64,000 nt of DNA from Chitinophaga parva. GTDB taxonomy: Bacteria; Bacteroidota; Bacteroidia; Chitinophagales; Chitinophagaceae. The notes under the pieces were generated by a model that had not been told where the DNA came from, did no database searches, and saw only the letters and a list, made by a program, of their open reading frames with translations. Below are positions 26,872 to 36,370 of the stretch, one piece after another. Where the stretch lies: assembly GCF_003071345.1 (NCBI RefSeq), contig NZ_QCYK01000002.1, positions 1,178,001-1,242,000 of the forward strand, read 5' to 3'. Each line of letters starts with the position of its first letter. Position 1 is the first letter of the stretch. Position numbers and translations under genes: made by a program.

Positions 26872-28023
26872 CTACAGCAATTTGTTTTTTTGCAGGAGGG
26901 CGGCGGCTTCCACTAGCATGCAACCACTCAGCTCCGTGGTGAGGTCTGTCTGGGAGCCGGCCGGCGTTTTCCAGTAGCTGGCATACAGGCCGGCAGTCTT
27001 ATTGGCGCCGGTATACCAGAGGGTTTCCGCATTGTTTTTCAGCAGGGTGATATACTGCTTGCGCTTATCATCCGGCGTAGCCTTGTTGAGGATCAGCTGC
27101 GTCATATAGCGTACCAGTACGCCTTTGAACAGGCCTCCGTCGCCGGTACCTTCGTCTGCCAGCAGGCGGTCGCCGGTAGTGAGTTTGCTGTTCAGAACGT
27201 AGTCTGCCGCCTTCACGGCGTCATCCAGGTAGCCTGCTTCCTGGGTGGCATTGTAAAGCTCCAGTGCCGCGCCAATAAAGGTGCCCTGGTTGTAAGTAAA
27301 GATCCAGGAAGTGTTGGTCTTGCCATCATTGTCGCCATTGATGCCATCGTATACCTGGCCGGACCCCGGATCGTACAGTTTGGATTTTTCCCAGGCAAAG
27401 ATCTTCCTGGCCCAGGCCAGGTCATCTGCGTTATGGAACTGTATGTACAGGCGGGAAGCCAGGATGCAGGCCGGCATATTGGCCGGGGTATTCTTGTAGT
27501 AGGTCTGTGATTTGCGCCAGGCAATGCCGCCGCCCATGGTTTCATTCCACCCGTTCTTTACATCGGTCCAGATGGTGTTCACCGCATCTTTGTAACGGGT
27601 GTCGTTGGTGGCGTTGTAGGCGCGCAGCGTGGCCAGTGCGTTCCATTCCATGTCATCATAGAAATTATTCAAAAAGCTGCCCCCGTTCTGGGCTTTCACC
27701 CCATCATACCATTGCTGGATATAGGTGAGGTAAAAGGCACTGTCGCTGCGGGTGTAGGCATCCACCAGCACATCCAGCGCGTGGGCCTGTGGCCAGTAGT
27801 TGAACGTGATGTCGCTGGTATTGGTATTATTAAAATACGCGCCGCTGGCATTATAAAAGTTGTTGATCAACCAGCTGGAACTGCTGTCTGCAGCAGCGTT
27901 CCAGTTGATCGCATATTTGGTGGTGGTGCTGCCGTCGCCCAGGTCTACGTTGTCGTAGTTCTTCTCGCACGACTGCAGGAACAAGCCTGCGGCTGCCATG
28001 GCCAGGATATAAATGCGTTTCAT
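26872..28023 (-). CDS. GH76 endo-alpha-1,6-mannanase lipoprotein
   Basis: A 383-aa protein starting at MKRIYILAM (28023). The lipobox LFLQSC (Cys19) and acidic tail after it (EKNYDNVDLGD) fit a lipoprotein that may be exposed on the cell surface. The GH76 catalytic pair is in YDDMEWNAL (D123-D124), with GGGIAWRKSQTYYKNTPANMPA and FTYNQGTFIGAALELYNAT matching the rest of the family fold. It probably makes the first cuts in alpha-1,6-mannan held by SusD/SusE. The 8-bp gap to the next gene and tight spacing to SusE indicate a single operon. Confidence 0.93.
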   Translation of the reverse strand: MKRIYILAMAAAGLFLQSCEKNYDNVDLGDGSTTTKYAINWNAAADSSSSWLINNFYNASGAYFNNTNTSDITFNYWPQAHALDVLVDAYTRSDSAFYLTYIQQWYDGVKAQNGGSFLNNFYDDMEWNALATLRAYNATNDTRYKDAVNTIWTDVKNGWNETMGGGIAWRKSQTYYKNTPANMPACILASRLYIQFHNADDLAWARKIFAWEKSKLYDPGSGQVYDGINGDNDGKTNTSWIFTYNQGTFIGAALELYNATQEAGYLDDAVKAADYVLNSKLTTGDRLLADEGTGDGGLFKGVLVRYMTQLILNKATPDDKRKQYITLLKNNAETLWYTGANKTAGLYASYWKTPAGSQTDLTTELSGCMLVEAAALLQKNKLL

Positions 28024-28043
28024 AATCTGCTTGGTTTTTACCA

Positions 28044-29195
28044 TTACTTGTTAATGATCACCTCGTGCGTATAGTTTGCCTTGTCAGGAGAGAAGTACAC
28101 GTTGATATCACACTTCTGCTTGTCAACATTGCCATTGAATTTGAAGCAATAGTTCCACTGGTCGTTTCCGCTGATGGGGAACATGTACCAGTAGGCAGCC
28201 GGTGAACTATCCGTGGGGCGCTGGTTATCGGAGTTGGCACTGCCAAACCATTCAAAGCTATCGTTGGTACCATCGTTCACGCTGAGGCGGAATTTGTAGC
28301 GCTCTTCACCACCGTAGGATTGCTGCACAAAATCAATTTCAGTGTTCACCAGTTTCCAGGTACCGTTGCCGGCGTAGGTGAGGGGGAAGCGTACATTGTT
28401 GTCTACCGCGTACCACAGGCCCAGTGACTTGATCTCCGTAACGGTAGCCGCCGCGTTGTTGAAGTCCAGTTTAATGCGGTATACTTTGGTATCCGTACCA
28501 CCCACGGTGATCTGGTTGGCAGAAGAGATCTGGCCGCCCTGGATGGCATAAGTGTTTGGCGTGCCGGTGGTCTTGTCTACAAAGTGGTAAGTGCCGGGCT
28601 TCAGGGAAGTATAGATCTCAAATTCGCCACCGGTAGCCAGGGCTTTCATGCGGATGGCTTTACTCAGGTCGTCACCAGCTTCTGTGGCGCTGCCGGTAAT
28701 GTATACATCGGTGGGGATGTCTGCAAAGCCGGCAGGTCTTTCCACGATCAATGTGCGTGAGATCTTGGACCGCTGGCCGTTCACGCCTTTGGTGGCCAGC
28801 ACGGCCCAGTGCAGCTTACCTACACCCAGTGACTGGATGCCTGCCAGGGCGGCAATTTTGTTCAGGTCTTTGTGGGAAAGGGTAGCCTTGTTGTACAGGC
28901 CATTGTTATCAGAAGCAATCTCGTACACCGGGTGGGAGAAGTCGCCACCATCTTTGTCAAACAGCAGCTCATACTGCACCAGCCCACCATCAGCCGCCAG
29001 GGACTGCGCCCATTCAAACGTTACGGTGGCAGCAGTTGTAGGTTGCAGTTTAATGTACTGGCTATCCTGGGGCGCAAAGAAATTATCGACCGGGGTCACC
29101 ACGGTGCTTACTTCCTTATCTTTTTTGCAGCTGGTAAAAGCCAGCAGGGCGGCAGCTGCGGTGAGAAAATACCGGGAGATATATTTTATGGACAT
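28044..29195 (-). CDS. SusE/SusF-like outer-membrane glycan-binding lipoprotein
   Basis: The 383-aa protein has a lipobox (LAFTSC, Cys23), followed by a SusE N-terminal beta-sandwich (YIKLQPTTAATVTFEWAQS; YELLFDKDGGDFSHPVYEI) and two C-terminal starch-binding-like modules (TDVYITGSATEAGDDLSKAIRM and LWYAVDNNVRFPLTYAGNGTWKL). This domain order is that of SusE-type surface glycan-binding proteins. It sits between SusD and the GH76 genes of the mannan locus and should hold mannan at the surface; ligand identity is inferred from the neighbours. Confidence 0.9.
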   Translation of the reverse strand: MSIKYISRYFLTAAAALLAFTSCKKDKEVSTVVTPVDNFFAPQDSQYIKLQPTTAATVTFEWAQSLAADGGLVQYELLFDKDGGDFSHPVYEIASDNNGLYNKATLSHKDLNKIAALAGIQSLGVGKLHWAVLATKGVNGQRSKISRTLIVERPAGFADIPTDVYITGSATEAGDDLSKAIRMKALATGGEFEIYTSLKPGTYHFVDKTTGTPNTYAIQGGQISSANQITVGGTDTKVYRIKLDFNNAAATVTEIKSLGLWYAVDNNVRFPLTYAGNGTWKLVNTEIDFVQQSYGGEERYKFRLSVNDGTNDSFEWFGSANSDNQRPTDSSPAAYWYMFPISGNDQWNYCFKFNGNVDKQKCDINVYFSPDKANYTHEVIINK

Positions 29196-29222
29196 GATGA
29201 TTTTTTTAACGTGAAAAATGAA

Positions 29223-30851
29223 TTACCAGTTAGCGTTCTGACCAAGGTTGGGATCCAAAGCGCGTTCGTCGCGGGGCACAGGCCAGCGGTAGTGTTTCTT
29301 GGCATCGAAGGTGCGTTGCGCTACGCGGATGTAACCGTTGTCAATCCCGGCGTCGCCAAAGCGGGCGCCATGTGCCCAGCCGTTGAGCACTTTCTCTGCC
29401 GTTTTCCAGCGGCGGATGTCAAAAATGCGGAGCCCTTCCATCGCCAGTTCGCAGCGGCGTTCGCGACGGATGATGCTTTGCAGGTCCGCCTGTGTCCAGG
29501 CAGCATTGTAGTTAATGGCGGCAGCATCAGTGAAACCTGCGCGGGTGCGCAGTTTGCCAATGGTATTGTTCCAGATCTCCTGGGTCATCTGCCCCTGTTC
29601 ATTCTTGGCCTCTGCATACATGAGCAGCACGTCTGCCCAGCGGATGAGGATGAGGTTCAGGCCGGAGAGAAAGTTATTGCCGCCCTGCGGATCATAGTAT
29701 TTGCGCATGTAATAGCCGGTGGGAGAACTTACACGGCCCGGACCGTATTCATCCAGCTTTTTGCTCTGGTCAGGATCAGAACCAGGCTTGATGTAAATGG
29801 TCTGTGTGGTGCCATCCGGTTTTTTCCAGGCATAGCCGTCGTACACAATGGTAGTGCCCATGCGCGGGTCGCGGTTCTGGTAAGGATGGCTTTCATCATA
29901 ACCGGAGCCGCTTTCCTTGATGCCTTTGCCGTTCAGCATCACGTAGTCATCCACCAGTTCCTGGAGGGGTGCCATGGCATTATCGCGCGCGCCTACGGAA
30001 AGCGGTGCCAGGTCAAAGTAGTTGCTGTAAGCGCGTACTTCCGGCACGTACTGGATGTCCAGCATGTCTTCAATATTGTTCTCATTCTGGGGCAGGAAAA
30101 CACCTTCGTAATTAGCGAACAGGTCGTAATGGCCGTAGTTGCCACCCATCAGTTTTTCGCATGCATCGGCTACTTCCGGATAGCGGTTTTCATAGAGCAG
30201 CACCCGTGCCTTCAGGGCAATGGCGGCGCCGCTGGTAATGCGGCCTGCATCGGCTGCGTCATATTGCTGCTTGTTGGGCAGCACGGCCGCTATTGCGTCC
30301 ATTTCCTTCAGCACAAAGTCTACCACGGTGGCACGCGGTGTGCGCGCAATGGTGCGGGATTCGGCAATGCTGATGTCACTGGTAAAGAAGGGGATATCAC
30401 CAAACCAGGTGTACAACTGGAAGTACTGGAAGGCACGCAGGAAGCGGGCTTCCGCCTTCATGCGGGTACGCAGGGTTTCATCCATGTCCGGCACGCGGTC
30501 CACGTTTTCCAGGAATACATTTGCCGTTTTGATGCCGGCATAGCGGTCGTCCCATTCAGATTTCAGGCGGCTCAAGGAAGGGTCGTAGGTGCCGTTGGAA
30601 ATGGAGAGGGCGCCCTGGTTATCACCACGGCCCACGTAAGCATTGTCAGAGAGGCCTTCATTGTAAAAGAAACGGTCGTTGTTCATCATTTGTGAATACG
30701 CCATATTGAGCACCTCCGATGCCTTGGTGGTGGAGGTCCAGTAATTGAGATCGGTAAAGCGGTCCGTGGGGGCCAGGTCCATCTTTTTGCAGGCACTGAG
30801 GCTGATGGCCAGCAGTCCCGCACTGTATAATAAGCGATGTAACTTTTTCAT
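29223..30851 (-). CDS. SusD/RagB family nutrient-binding outer-membrane lipoprotein
   Basis: The 542-aa protein has a lipobox (ISLSAC, Cys21), the N-terminal SusD-like region (YAGIKTANVFLENVDRVPDMDETLRTRMKAEARFLRAFQYFQLYTWFGDIPF, typical of TPR-like SusD) and the C-terminal RagB/SusD signature (RWADVLLMYAEAKNEQ; RRERRCELAMEGLRIFDIRRWK). It caps the SusC channel encoded 10 bp upstream and binds glycan for uptake. Locus context points to alpha-mannan oligosaccharides. Confidence 0.96.
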   Translation of the reverse strand: MKKLHRLLYSAGLLAISLSACKKMDLAPTDRFTDLNYWTSTTKASEVLNMAYSQMMNNDRFFYNEGLSDNAYVGRGDNQGALSISNGTYDPSLSRLKSEWDDRYAGIKTANVFLENVDRVPDMDETLRTRMKAEARFLRAFQYFQLYTWFGDIPFFTSDISIAESRTIARTPRATVVDFVLKEMDAIAAVLPNKQQYDAADAGRITSGAAIALKARVLLYENRYPEVADACEKLMGGNYGHYDLFANYEGVFLPQNENNIEDMLDIQYVPEVRAYSNYFDLAPLSVGARDNAMAPLQELVDDYVMLNGKGIKESGSGYDESHPYQNRDPRMGTTIVYDGYAWKKPDGTTQTIYIKPGSDPDQSKKLDEYGPGRVSSPTGYYMRKYYDPQGGNNFLSGLNLILIRWADVLLMYAEAKNEQGQMTQEIWNNTIGKLRTRAGFTDAAAINYNAAWTQADLQSIIRRERRCELAMEGLRIFDIRRWKTAEKVLNGWAHGARFGDAGIDNGYIRVAQRTFDAKKHYRWPVPRDERALDPNLGQNANW

Positions 30852-30861
30852 GTTTCAGTTT

Positions 30862-33800
30862 TTAGAAAGTGGCGTCTATACCAAAACCATAGTAAACCGG
30901 CGTGGGATAAGCACGGCCGCTGTTGCCGCCTGCGGTCACAGACAGGTTATTCTGCTGGTTGCCGGCGCCGGTGCCGTTTTTAAACTCGGTAGATTCCGGG
31001 TCGATGAACTTCACCCCTGCAATGGTGAGCAGGTTCTGGCCGGTGAGGTAAAAGCGCAGTTTCTTCATGCCAATGTGCTGTACCGTGCGTGCCGGCAGGG
31101 TATAGCCCAGCTGCACATTTTTGAGACGGCCATAAGCGCCATTGAAAATATAGAGGTCGGAGCCGCGGCGGAAATTGTTCGTGTTAGACGCACTGCCATT
31201 GGCCGCCAGGCGCGGATAACGGGCGTTTGGATTGTCCGGGCGCCAGTAGTCCAGCTGGTGTTCATAAATAACCTGTGAGTAGTTGTAATGGAAAGGTTCT
31301 ACCAGCTCGCCGCGGATGAACATGGCACGTTTGCCCACGCCCTGGATCAGCAAACCAAGATCAAAACCTTTGTAAGACACATTGTAGTTAAACCCAAACG
31401 TGTAGCGGGGGAAGGGATTGCCCAGCACATAACGGTCGTTGTCATCGATCACGCCATCGTGGTTCTTGTCCTTGAACTTGATATCGCCGGGGCCCACGTC
31501 CAGGCCTGCGGGCTTGGCCGCTTTCTGGATATCATCCAGGTTCTGGAAGTAACCGTCCCGTTTCAGGCCAATGTAAGAGTTGTAGGGCAGGCCTTCCTTG
31601 AGGATCACCTGCATTTCATCCCCGCTGCTGATGTATTGTTGACCATCGAGATAGGTCACTTCATTATGCGAATCGGCAATGTTGAAGCCAAATTCCTGGC
31701 GCACGGTGTGGCCGGTGCGGTAGTGGATGCTGAATTCCCAGCCCTGGTTGCGCACCTTGCCCAGGTTGAAGAAAGGCACGGCACCACCATAAGCGCCGGG
31801 GGTAGGCGGTACCAGCAGGATGTTGCTGGTCAGTTTTGTGAAGTAGTCGAAAGAGGCAGTCACCTTGTTCTCAAACAATCCCAGGTCCACGCCGCCATCC
31901 AGTGTGGTGGCCTTTTCCCAGGTTACGTCCGGGTTAGAGAGGGTGAAACCGGTACCGGATACGGGCACGTTATTGAAACCGTAGGAGTTGTTATACACCG
32001 TGTACGTAGTGAGGTACTGGTAAGGTGAAATGTTCTGGTTACCCAGCACACCATAAGAGGCGCGCAGTTTCAGCTCATTCACTGTGTTGGTAAATGGTGC
32101 AAAGAACTTTTCATTGCTGATGCGCCAGCCACCTGAAATGGAGGGGAAATAGCCCCAGCGGTGGCCCTGTGCAAACTTGGAAGATTCATCCGCACGGAAG
32201 TCCACTTCTGCAAAGTAACGGTCTTCATACGACCAGGAACCGCGGCCAATAAAGGAATTGAGGCTGGTCTCCGTGGTGTTCTGGTTGGTATTGGTAGATC
32301 CCGGATCTACAATAGTACCAGTGGTGGGTACACCCAGGTCAGGGTCGGTGTATTTCAGTTTTACCTCGTTGCCACGCTTGGTGAATGACTCGTTGGTAAA
32401 GCCGCCCAGGAAGTAGATGTTATGCTTGCCCAGGGTCTTGGTATATTCTGCCAGCAGTTGGGTGTTGATGAACAGGTTCTTCTCGTTATAATCATCGGTG
32501 GTGCGGTCTTGCCCATAAGTGCCCTTCGGGAAAAAGTCCACTTCCTGCACGCGGCCAAAACGGTGGTTGGCATTGAGCGTACCACCCAGTACGCCGCGCA
32601 GTTTCAGGTCTTTGGTCACCGCCAGCTCGCCGGTGAAGCTGCCAAACAGGTTGTCGTTATCGTTCTTTACAGACCCGCCTTTTTCCAGGATGCCCAGCGG
32701 GTTGAATTCGGTGAGCACATCGTTCGTGAGATAGCGGCCCAGGGAATCTTTCAGCGCATAGTAAGTAGGCGTACGCTCTGCATCCGCCATGAGAAAGCCT
32801 GCATCGTATGATTGGTCTTTCAGGTCTGCATGTGTGTAAGACAACAGGCTGGTAAATTTGAAGCGGCCTATTTCTGTGGTCAGGTTCATGCGGTAGTTGT
32901 AGCGCTTGAGACCATAGTTGGGGCCCACGAAGTTATTGGCCTGGTCCAGGTAGCCGGCAGATACCAGGTAAGTGGTTTTGTCGTTACCACCGGATACGCT
33001 CAGGTTATGGTTTTGCTGCATGGCATTTTCCAGGATGGCATCCAGGATCCATTCTTCGTCGCCCCGCTCTTTCTGCGCTTCAATATCAGCAGGGCTGTAG
33101 ATCGGCGTCTGGTTCGGGTTTGCGTTCACGATGGCTTCATTGCGCAGCATCATGTTTTCATATCCTTTCACCGGGTGGAAGAGGATCTTGGGCTGGGTGA
33201 TGCTCAGGATTCCGTTGTAAGTTACCGTGGGCTTGGCGGTCTTGCTGCCCCGTTTAGTGGTCACCAGGATCACGCCGTTTGCCGCGCGGGAACCGTAGAT
33301 GGCTGCGGCGCCTGCGTCTTTCAGCACAGATACATTATCAATATCTGTAGGATTGAGCAGGTTCAGGTCTCCACCGGGAATACCGTCAATCACCACCAGC
33401 GGCGTATTGTCGCCCAGGGTGCTGAGGCCACGGATGTTGATGTTCATGGCAGCACCCGGCTGTGCGTTTGGCTGCTGGATGATGAGGTTAGGCGCGGCAC
33501 CTTGCAGGGCCTGTACCGTGTTAGCCACAGGGCGGCCTTCTATCTGCTGCGCTTTTACCTGGTCAATGGCGCCCGTTACCGTGGCACGGCGTTGTGTGCC
33601 GTAACCCACTACCACTACGTCATTCAGCGTGGTGTTGGAAGCCTTCAGCTGGATGTTCAGCATGCCACCGGCAGTGGTAAGCTCCTGCTTGTCGTAGCCC
33701 AGGAAAGATACATCCAGTACTACATTGTCGCCCGTGAAGGAGAGCTTGTAATAACCGTTAATATCTGTTACGGTGCCTTTGGACGTGTTCTTGACCTGTA

Positions 33801-34287
33801 TGGATACACCGGGAATGGGCTGTCCTTTTTCATCGGTAATACGCCCATGTACTTCACCATCCACGAGGGTAGCGCTGGCAGGCCTGGCAGCGGGAGTGGT
33901 AGTTTCCCCTTTGCGCAGGATCACCTTGTCATTGAGCATTTCAAAGCGGATGCCCAGTGGTGCGAAAATCGTTTTGAGCGATGATCTGAACTCTTCATGC
34001 TGGAGGTTCAACGATAACTTCTGATGCGTGTCAATATCGTCGTCTGAGTAAACGAAAGCGAAGCCGCTTTGTTGCTGTAAGTTGGAAATCACCCAGGATA
34101 GTTCCTTGCTTTTACAAACCAGGTCAATGTCTTTTACCTGGCGTGTACCAACGATGGCGGTGCTGGCGCGATGATTGTCCACGGCGGCTTTCAGCGCTGG
34201 CGGAAGCCCGCCGGTGAGTAAAGCGGCAGCAAACAGCAGTTTCACTAGTCTGCGCGAGGAGGCAGACTGCTGCAACGTGCAATCCAT
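30862..34287 (-). CDS. SusC/RagA TonB-dependent transporter with STN domain
   Basis: The 1141-aa protein has a signal peptide, an STN (secretin/TonB N-terminal) domain at residues about 60-125 (KSKELSWVISNLQQQSGFAFVYSDDD), a carboxypeptidase-regulatory-like domain at about 147-215, a plug with the SusC signature (NDVVVVGYGTQRRATVTGAI; VLKDAGAAAIYGSRAANGVILVTTKRG) and the barrel. An STN domain usually signals through a FecR anti-sigma factor, and FecR is encoded just upstream (51 bp gap). It imports glycan with the SusD partner and should report ligand to FecR. Confidence 0.96.
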   Translation of the reverse strand: MDCTLQQSASSRRLVKLLFAAALLTGGLPPALKAAVDNHRASTAIVGTRQVKDIDLVCKSKELSWVISNLQQQSGFAFVYSDDDIDTHQKLSLNLQHEEFRSSLKTIFAPLGIRFEMLNDKVILRKGETTTPAARPASATLVDGEVHGRITDEKGQPIPGVSIQVKNTSKGTVTDINGYYKLSFTGDNVVLDVSFLGYDKQELTTAGGMLNIQLKASNTTLNDVVVVGYGTQRRATVTGAIDQVKAQQIEGRPVANTVQALQGAAPNLIIQQPNAQPGAAMNINIRGLSTLGDNTPLVVIDGIPGGDLNLLNPTDIDNVSVLKDAGAAAIYGSRAANGVILVTTKRGSKTAKPTVTYNGILSITQPKILFHPVKGYENMMLRNEAIVNANPNQTPIYSPADIEAQKERGDEEWILDAILENAMQQNHNLSVSGGNDKTTYLVSAGYLDQANNFVGPNYGLKRYNYRMNLTTEIGRFKFTSLLSYTHADLKDQSYDAGFLMADAERTPTYYALKDSLGRYLTNDVLTEFNPLGILEKGGSVKNDNDNLFGSFTGELAVTKDLKLRGVLGGTLNANHRFGRVQEVDFFPKGTYGQDRTTDDYNEKNLFINTQLLAEYTKTLGKHNIYFLGGFTNESFTKRGNEVKLKYTDPDLGVPTTGTIVDPGSTNTNQNTTETSLNSFIGRGSWSYEDRYFAEVDFRADESSKFAQGHRWGYFPSISGGWRISNEKFFAPFTNTVNELKLRASYGVLGNQNISPYQYLTTYTVYNNSYGFNNVPVSGTGFTLSNPDVTWEKATTLDGGVDLGLFENKVTASFDYFTKLTSNILLVPPTPGAYGGAVPFFNLGKVRNQGWEFSIHYRTGHTVRQEFGFNIADSHNEVTYLDGQQYISSGDEMQVILKEGLPYNSYIGLKRDGYFQNLDDIQKAAKPAGLDVGPGDIKFKDKNHDGVIDDNDRYVLGNPFPRYTFGFNYNVSYKGFDLGLLIQGVGKRAMFIRGELVEPFHYNYSQVIYEHQLDYWRPDNPNARYPRLAANGSASNTNNFRRGSDLYIFNGAYGRLKNVQLGYTLPARTVQHIGMKKLRFYLTGQNLLTIAGVKFIDPESTEFKNGTGAGNQQNNLSVTAGGNSGRAYPTPVYYGFGIDATF

Positions 34288-34338
34288 AACGTGTAATTTG
34301 TTTAATTGAAATGATGGAAGTTAGATGGTTGTTCTGAG

Positions 34339-35328
34339 CTATTCTCCGATCGTGATCAGGGAGTCGGAGACCGTATAATTAAAGTGTTTGGTTTTGCTTA
34401 ATATGTTCAGGATGTCTTCTTCTGTGTTGTTGAAAACCCCGGTGTACCGGTATTGCTTTACTTTTTCGCTGTGGAACTGTATGGGTTTGCCATACGTGCG
34501 TTCCAATGTGGTGGCTATTTCCGCGAGTTTGTTACTGTGGAAGATGAGTGTGCCGTTTATCCAGGCTTTGTCTTCCTGTGTGTTGGCAATGCCAACTTTT
34601 ACTGCATTGGTTGCTATGTTGAACACCGCTTTTTGCTGGTGGGTAAGGAAGAAGGTGTCTGGCTGCTGTGCAGTGCTGTACAGGGGGATGAAGGCCACTT
34701 TGCCGCTTTCCACGGCGGTTTGCAGGGTGCCGGTTTCCGCGAAGCTGTTGATGTTAAACGCCGTGCCCAGTACGTGTACCGTGCCGTGCGCGGTTTGCAC
34801 CCGGAAAGGCCGGTTGGCCTGCTGGGCTACATTGAAAAAGGCTTCCCCATCCAGGTATACCACGCGTTCTTTGGCCGGGAAGGCGCTTGCATATTTTAGC
34901 GTACTGCCGGCATTGAGCCACACCATGGTACCATCACTGAGCACAATGCTGGAGCGCACGCCTTTCGGGTTGTGCTTTTCTATCAGCGTGGTTACCGGCT
35001 TACTTTTTAAGTGGGTCACCATCCACCAGCAACTGCCAATGGTGACGGCCAGGCAGGCGGCTATGGCGCTCCACTTGCGCAGGGGCACACGGCGACGGGC
35101 CGGTTCTTCACCGGCTGCATGTATTTTATCCCAGGTTTGCTGTAAGCGTTTTTCCACTTGTATGGATGGCTGTGGGCTTTTTGTGGCCCAGTAGCGCTGC
35201 ATTTGCTGGTAGAGCGGGCCATATTCGGGATGTGTGCGCAAGGTGGATTGCAACAGGGACTCCTCGTCCGGCGTATGGTTGCCAGACATGACTTTCATGA
35301 CCAGTGATAAGAATTGTTCCTTGTCCAT
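34339..35328 (-). CDS. FecR family anti-sigma factor
   Basis: The 329-aa protein has a cytoplasmic N-terminal anti-sigma region, one membrane helix at residues about 86-104, a FecR domain (RSSIVLSDGTMVWLNAGSTLKYASAF; VYLDGEAFFNVAQQANRPFRVQT; HVLGTAFNINSF) and a C-terminal domain (DILNILSKTKHFNYTVSD) that contacts the STN domain of the receptor. Normally an ECF sigma gene lies directly upstream; here there is none, and an HHH protein gene is found instead. The ECF sigma at 23442 may be the partner. Confidence 0.94.
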   Translation of the reverse strand: MDKEQFLSLVMKVMSGNHTPDEESLLQSTLRTHPEYGPLYQQMQRYWATKSPQPSIQVEKRLQQTWDKIHAAGEEPARRRVPLRKWSAIAACLAVTIGSCWWMVTHLKSKPVTTLIEKHNPKGVRSSIVLSDGTMVWLNAGSTLKYASAFPAKERVVYLDGEAFFNVAQQANRPFRVQTAHGTVHVLGTAFNINSFAETGTLQTAVESGKVAFIPLYSTAQQPDTFFLTHQQKAVFNIATNAVKVGIANTQEDKAWINGTLIFHSNKLAEIATTLERTYGKPIQFHSEKVKQYRYTGVFNNTEEDILNILSKTKHFNYTVSDSLITIGE

Positions 35329-35339
35329 AAGGTGGATGC

Positions 35340-35372
35340 TAACTAAAGGACAGGGATTTTGGGGAATACCCT
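35340..35372 (-). promoter_or_regulatory. Possible ECF-type promoter before fecR
   Basis: On the minus strand, TAAGGGTATTCCCC is followed about 9 bp later by CTGTCCTTTAG, ahead of the fecR start codon at 35328. GGGTA-like -35 and GTC-containing -10 elements are common for ECF sigma factors. I have no statistical support; this is a tentative reading. Confidence 0.25.
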
Positions 35373-35393
35373 TACAAGGGGGTTAAATTTTTT

Positions 35394-35879
35394 TTAAGAT
35401 TTTTTCTGCTCTGCATAGGCCGCCATCCAATCCTTTCCCGGCCGGTCCGCTGGATAACCATGTTTGGCGCGGTACGCCTTTCTTTCCGGGGTAAAGTCCC
35501 ACCAGGTTTTGCTTAGGTCACCGGTGCGGGCTACGTGTACGGCCAGCCAGAACTGGTCCTCCACGCAGGGATCGGTCCAGTAGCCTACCAGCTTTTCGTG
35601 CTGGTCCAGGAGGGCAGGCCCGGTCTTGTCTTTTAGTTGCTGCAGGGAATGGAAGCCCATGTCTACCATGTCCTGGGCGAATTTGATCCCCAGGGAAGGA
35701 ATGCCCTGGAATGCAATAAGGGCCTGCAGTGCAACGGCCCGGGTGGTGGATACCTGTAATAAACGGGCAATGTCCTCCGCAGAACGGGAGGACAGGTCCT
35801 GTATCTTCAGTTTGTGGGCGCGTAACTGTTTTTTTTCGGCGTCCGTAAGGGGGAGTTTGATGGATCGCTTCACCTGCAT
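35394..35879 (-). CDS. Helix-hairpin-helix protein (Cdd1/pathogenicity-locus type)
   Basis: The 161-aa protein has two helix-hairpin-helix-like stretches (DLSSRSAEDIARLLQVSTTRAVALQALIAFQGIPSLGIKFAQDMVDMGF) followed by DQHEKLVGYWTDPCVEDQFWLAVHVAR, the pattern of the Cdd1 family (named from a pathogenicity locus, function unknown). The C-terminal part is rich in Trp, Lys and Pro (KTWWDFTPERKAYRAKHGYPADRPGKDW). It probably contacts DNA or a protein partner in the cytoplasm. It is the next gene after fecR on the minus strand but with its own start and no obvious role in the mannan locus. Confidence 0.75.
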   Translation of the reverse strand: MQVKRSIKLPLTDAEKKQLRAHKLKIQDLSSRSAEDIARLLQVSTTRAVALQALIAFQGIPSLGIKFAQDMVDMGFHSLQQLKDKTGPALLDQHEKLVGYWTDPCVEDQFWLAVHVARTGDLSKTWWDFTPERKAYRAKHGYPADRPGKDWMAAYAEQKKS

Positions 35880-35888
35880 GCAGAAAAG

Positions 35889-36317
35889 TTACAGGTTTTT
35901 ATTGGTAAAGTGATGGGCCGTAATGGTGTAGCCTTTATTCAGGTATAAGCGGTGCGCATCGTGGCGCTGGTGGCCGCTGTCCAGGTATACACCGTCTTTG
36001 CCCTGTTGCCTGGCGAGGGTATGGATAAAGTCCAGCAACCGGCCGCCCAGGCCCCTGCCCCGGTGCGATGCGAGGGTACTGAGGTCATCGATGTAAATGG
36101 TTTTGCCGGACACCAGTTTGTGCTCTTCCCGGAAACCGGCGATGGCCACGGGTTTGCCGGCATCGGCAATGTAGATCAGCTGGTACCCGGTTTCCATCAT
36201 TTCCTGGATCACCTGCACAAAAGTGGCTGCATCCAGGTGGGGGCGTAGTGCCTGGATGGGAAGCCAGCAGGCCGCTATTTGTTCCGCAGTGCGGGCATAT
36301 TGAACATTTTCCATCAT
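35889..36317 (-). CDS. GNAT family N-acetyltransferase
   Basis: The 142-aa protein is a single GNAT domain: the acetyl-CoA binding motif A is in SHRGRGLGGRLLDFI (R/QxxGxG/A pattern), preceded by the beta4 segment KTIYIDDLSTLA, and followed by VYLDSGHQRHDAHRLYLNKGY, the usual motif B with the YxKxGY ending. The acceptor is unknown. It begins with two ATG codons (36317 and 36314). Its upstream region (36318-36468) holds a structured element described separately. Confidence 0.9.
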   Translation of the reverse strand: MMENVQYARTAEQIAACWLPIQALRPHLDAATFVQVIQEMMETGYQLIYIADAGKPVAIAGFREEHKLVSGKTIYIDDLSTLASHRGRGLGGRLLDFIHTLARQQGKDGVYLDSGHQRHDAHRLYLNKGYTITAHHFTNKNL

Positions 36318-36370
36318 TCAAAAGTAGCATCCTGCCACGCTACGGGAATAGTCCAGGTACCTAAAAAATG

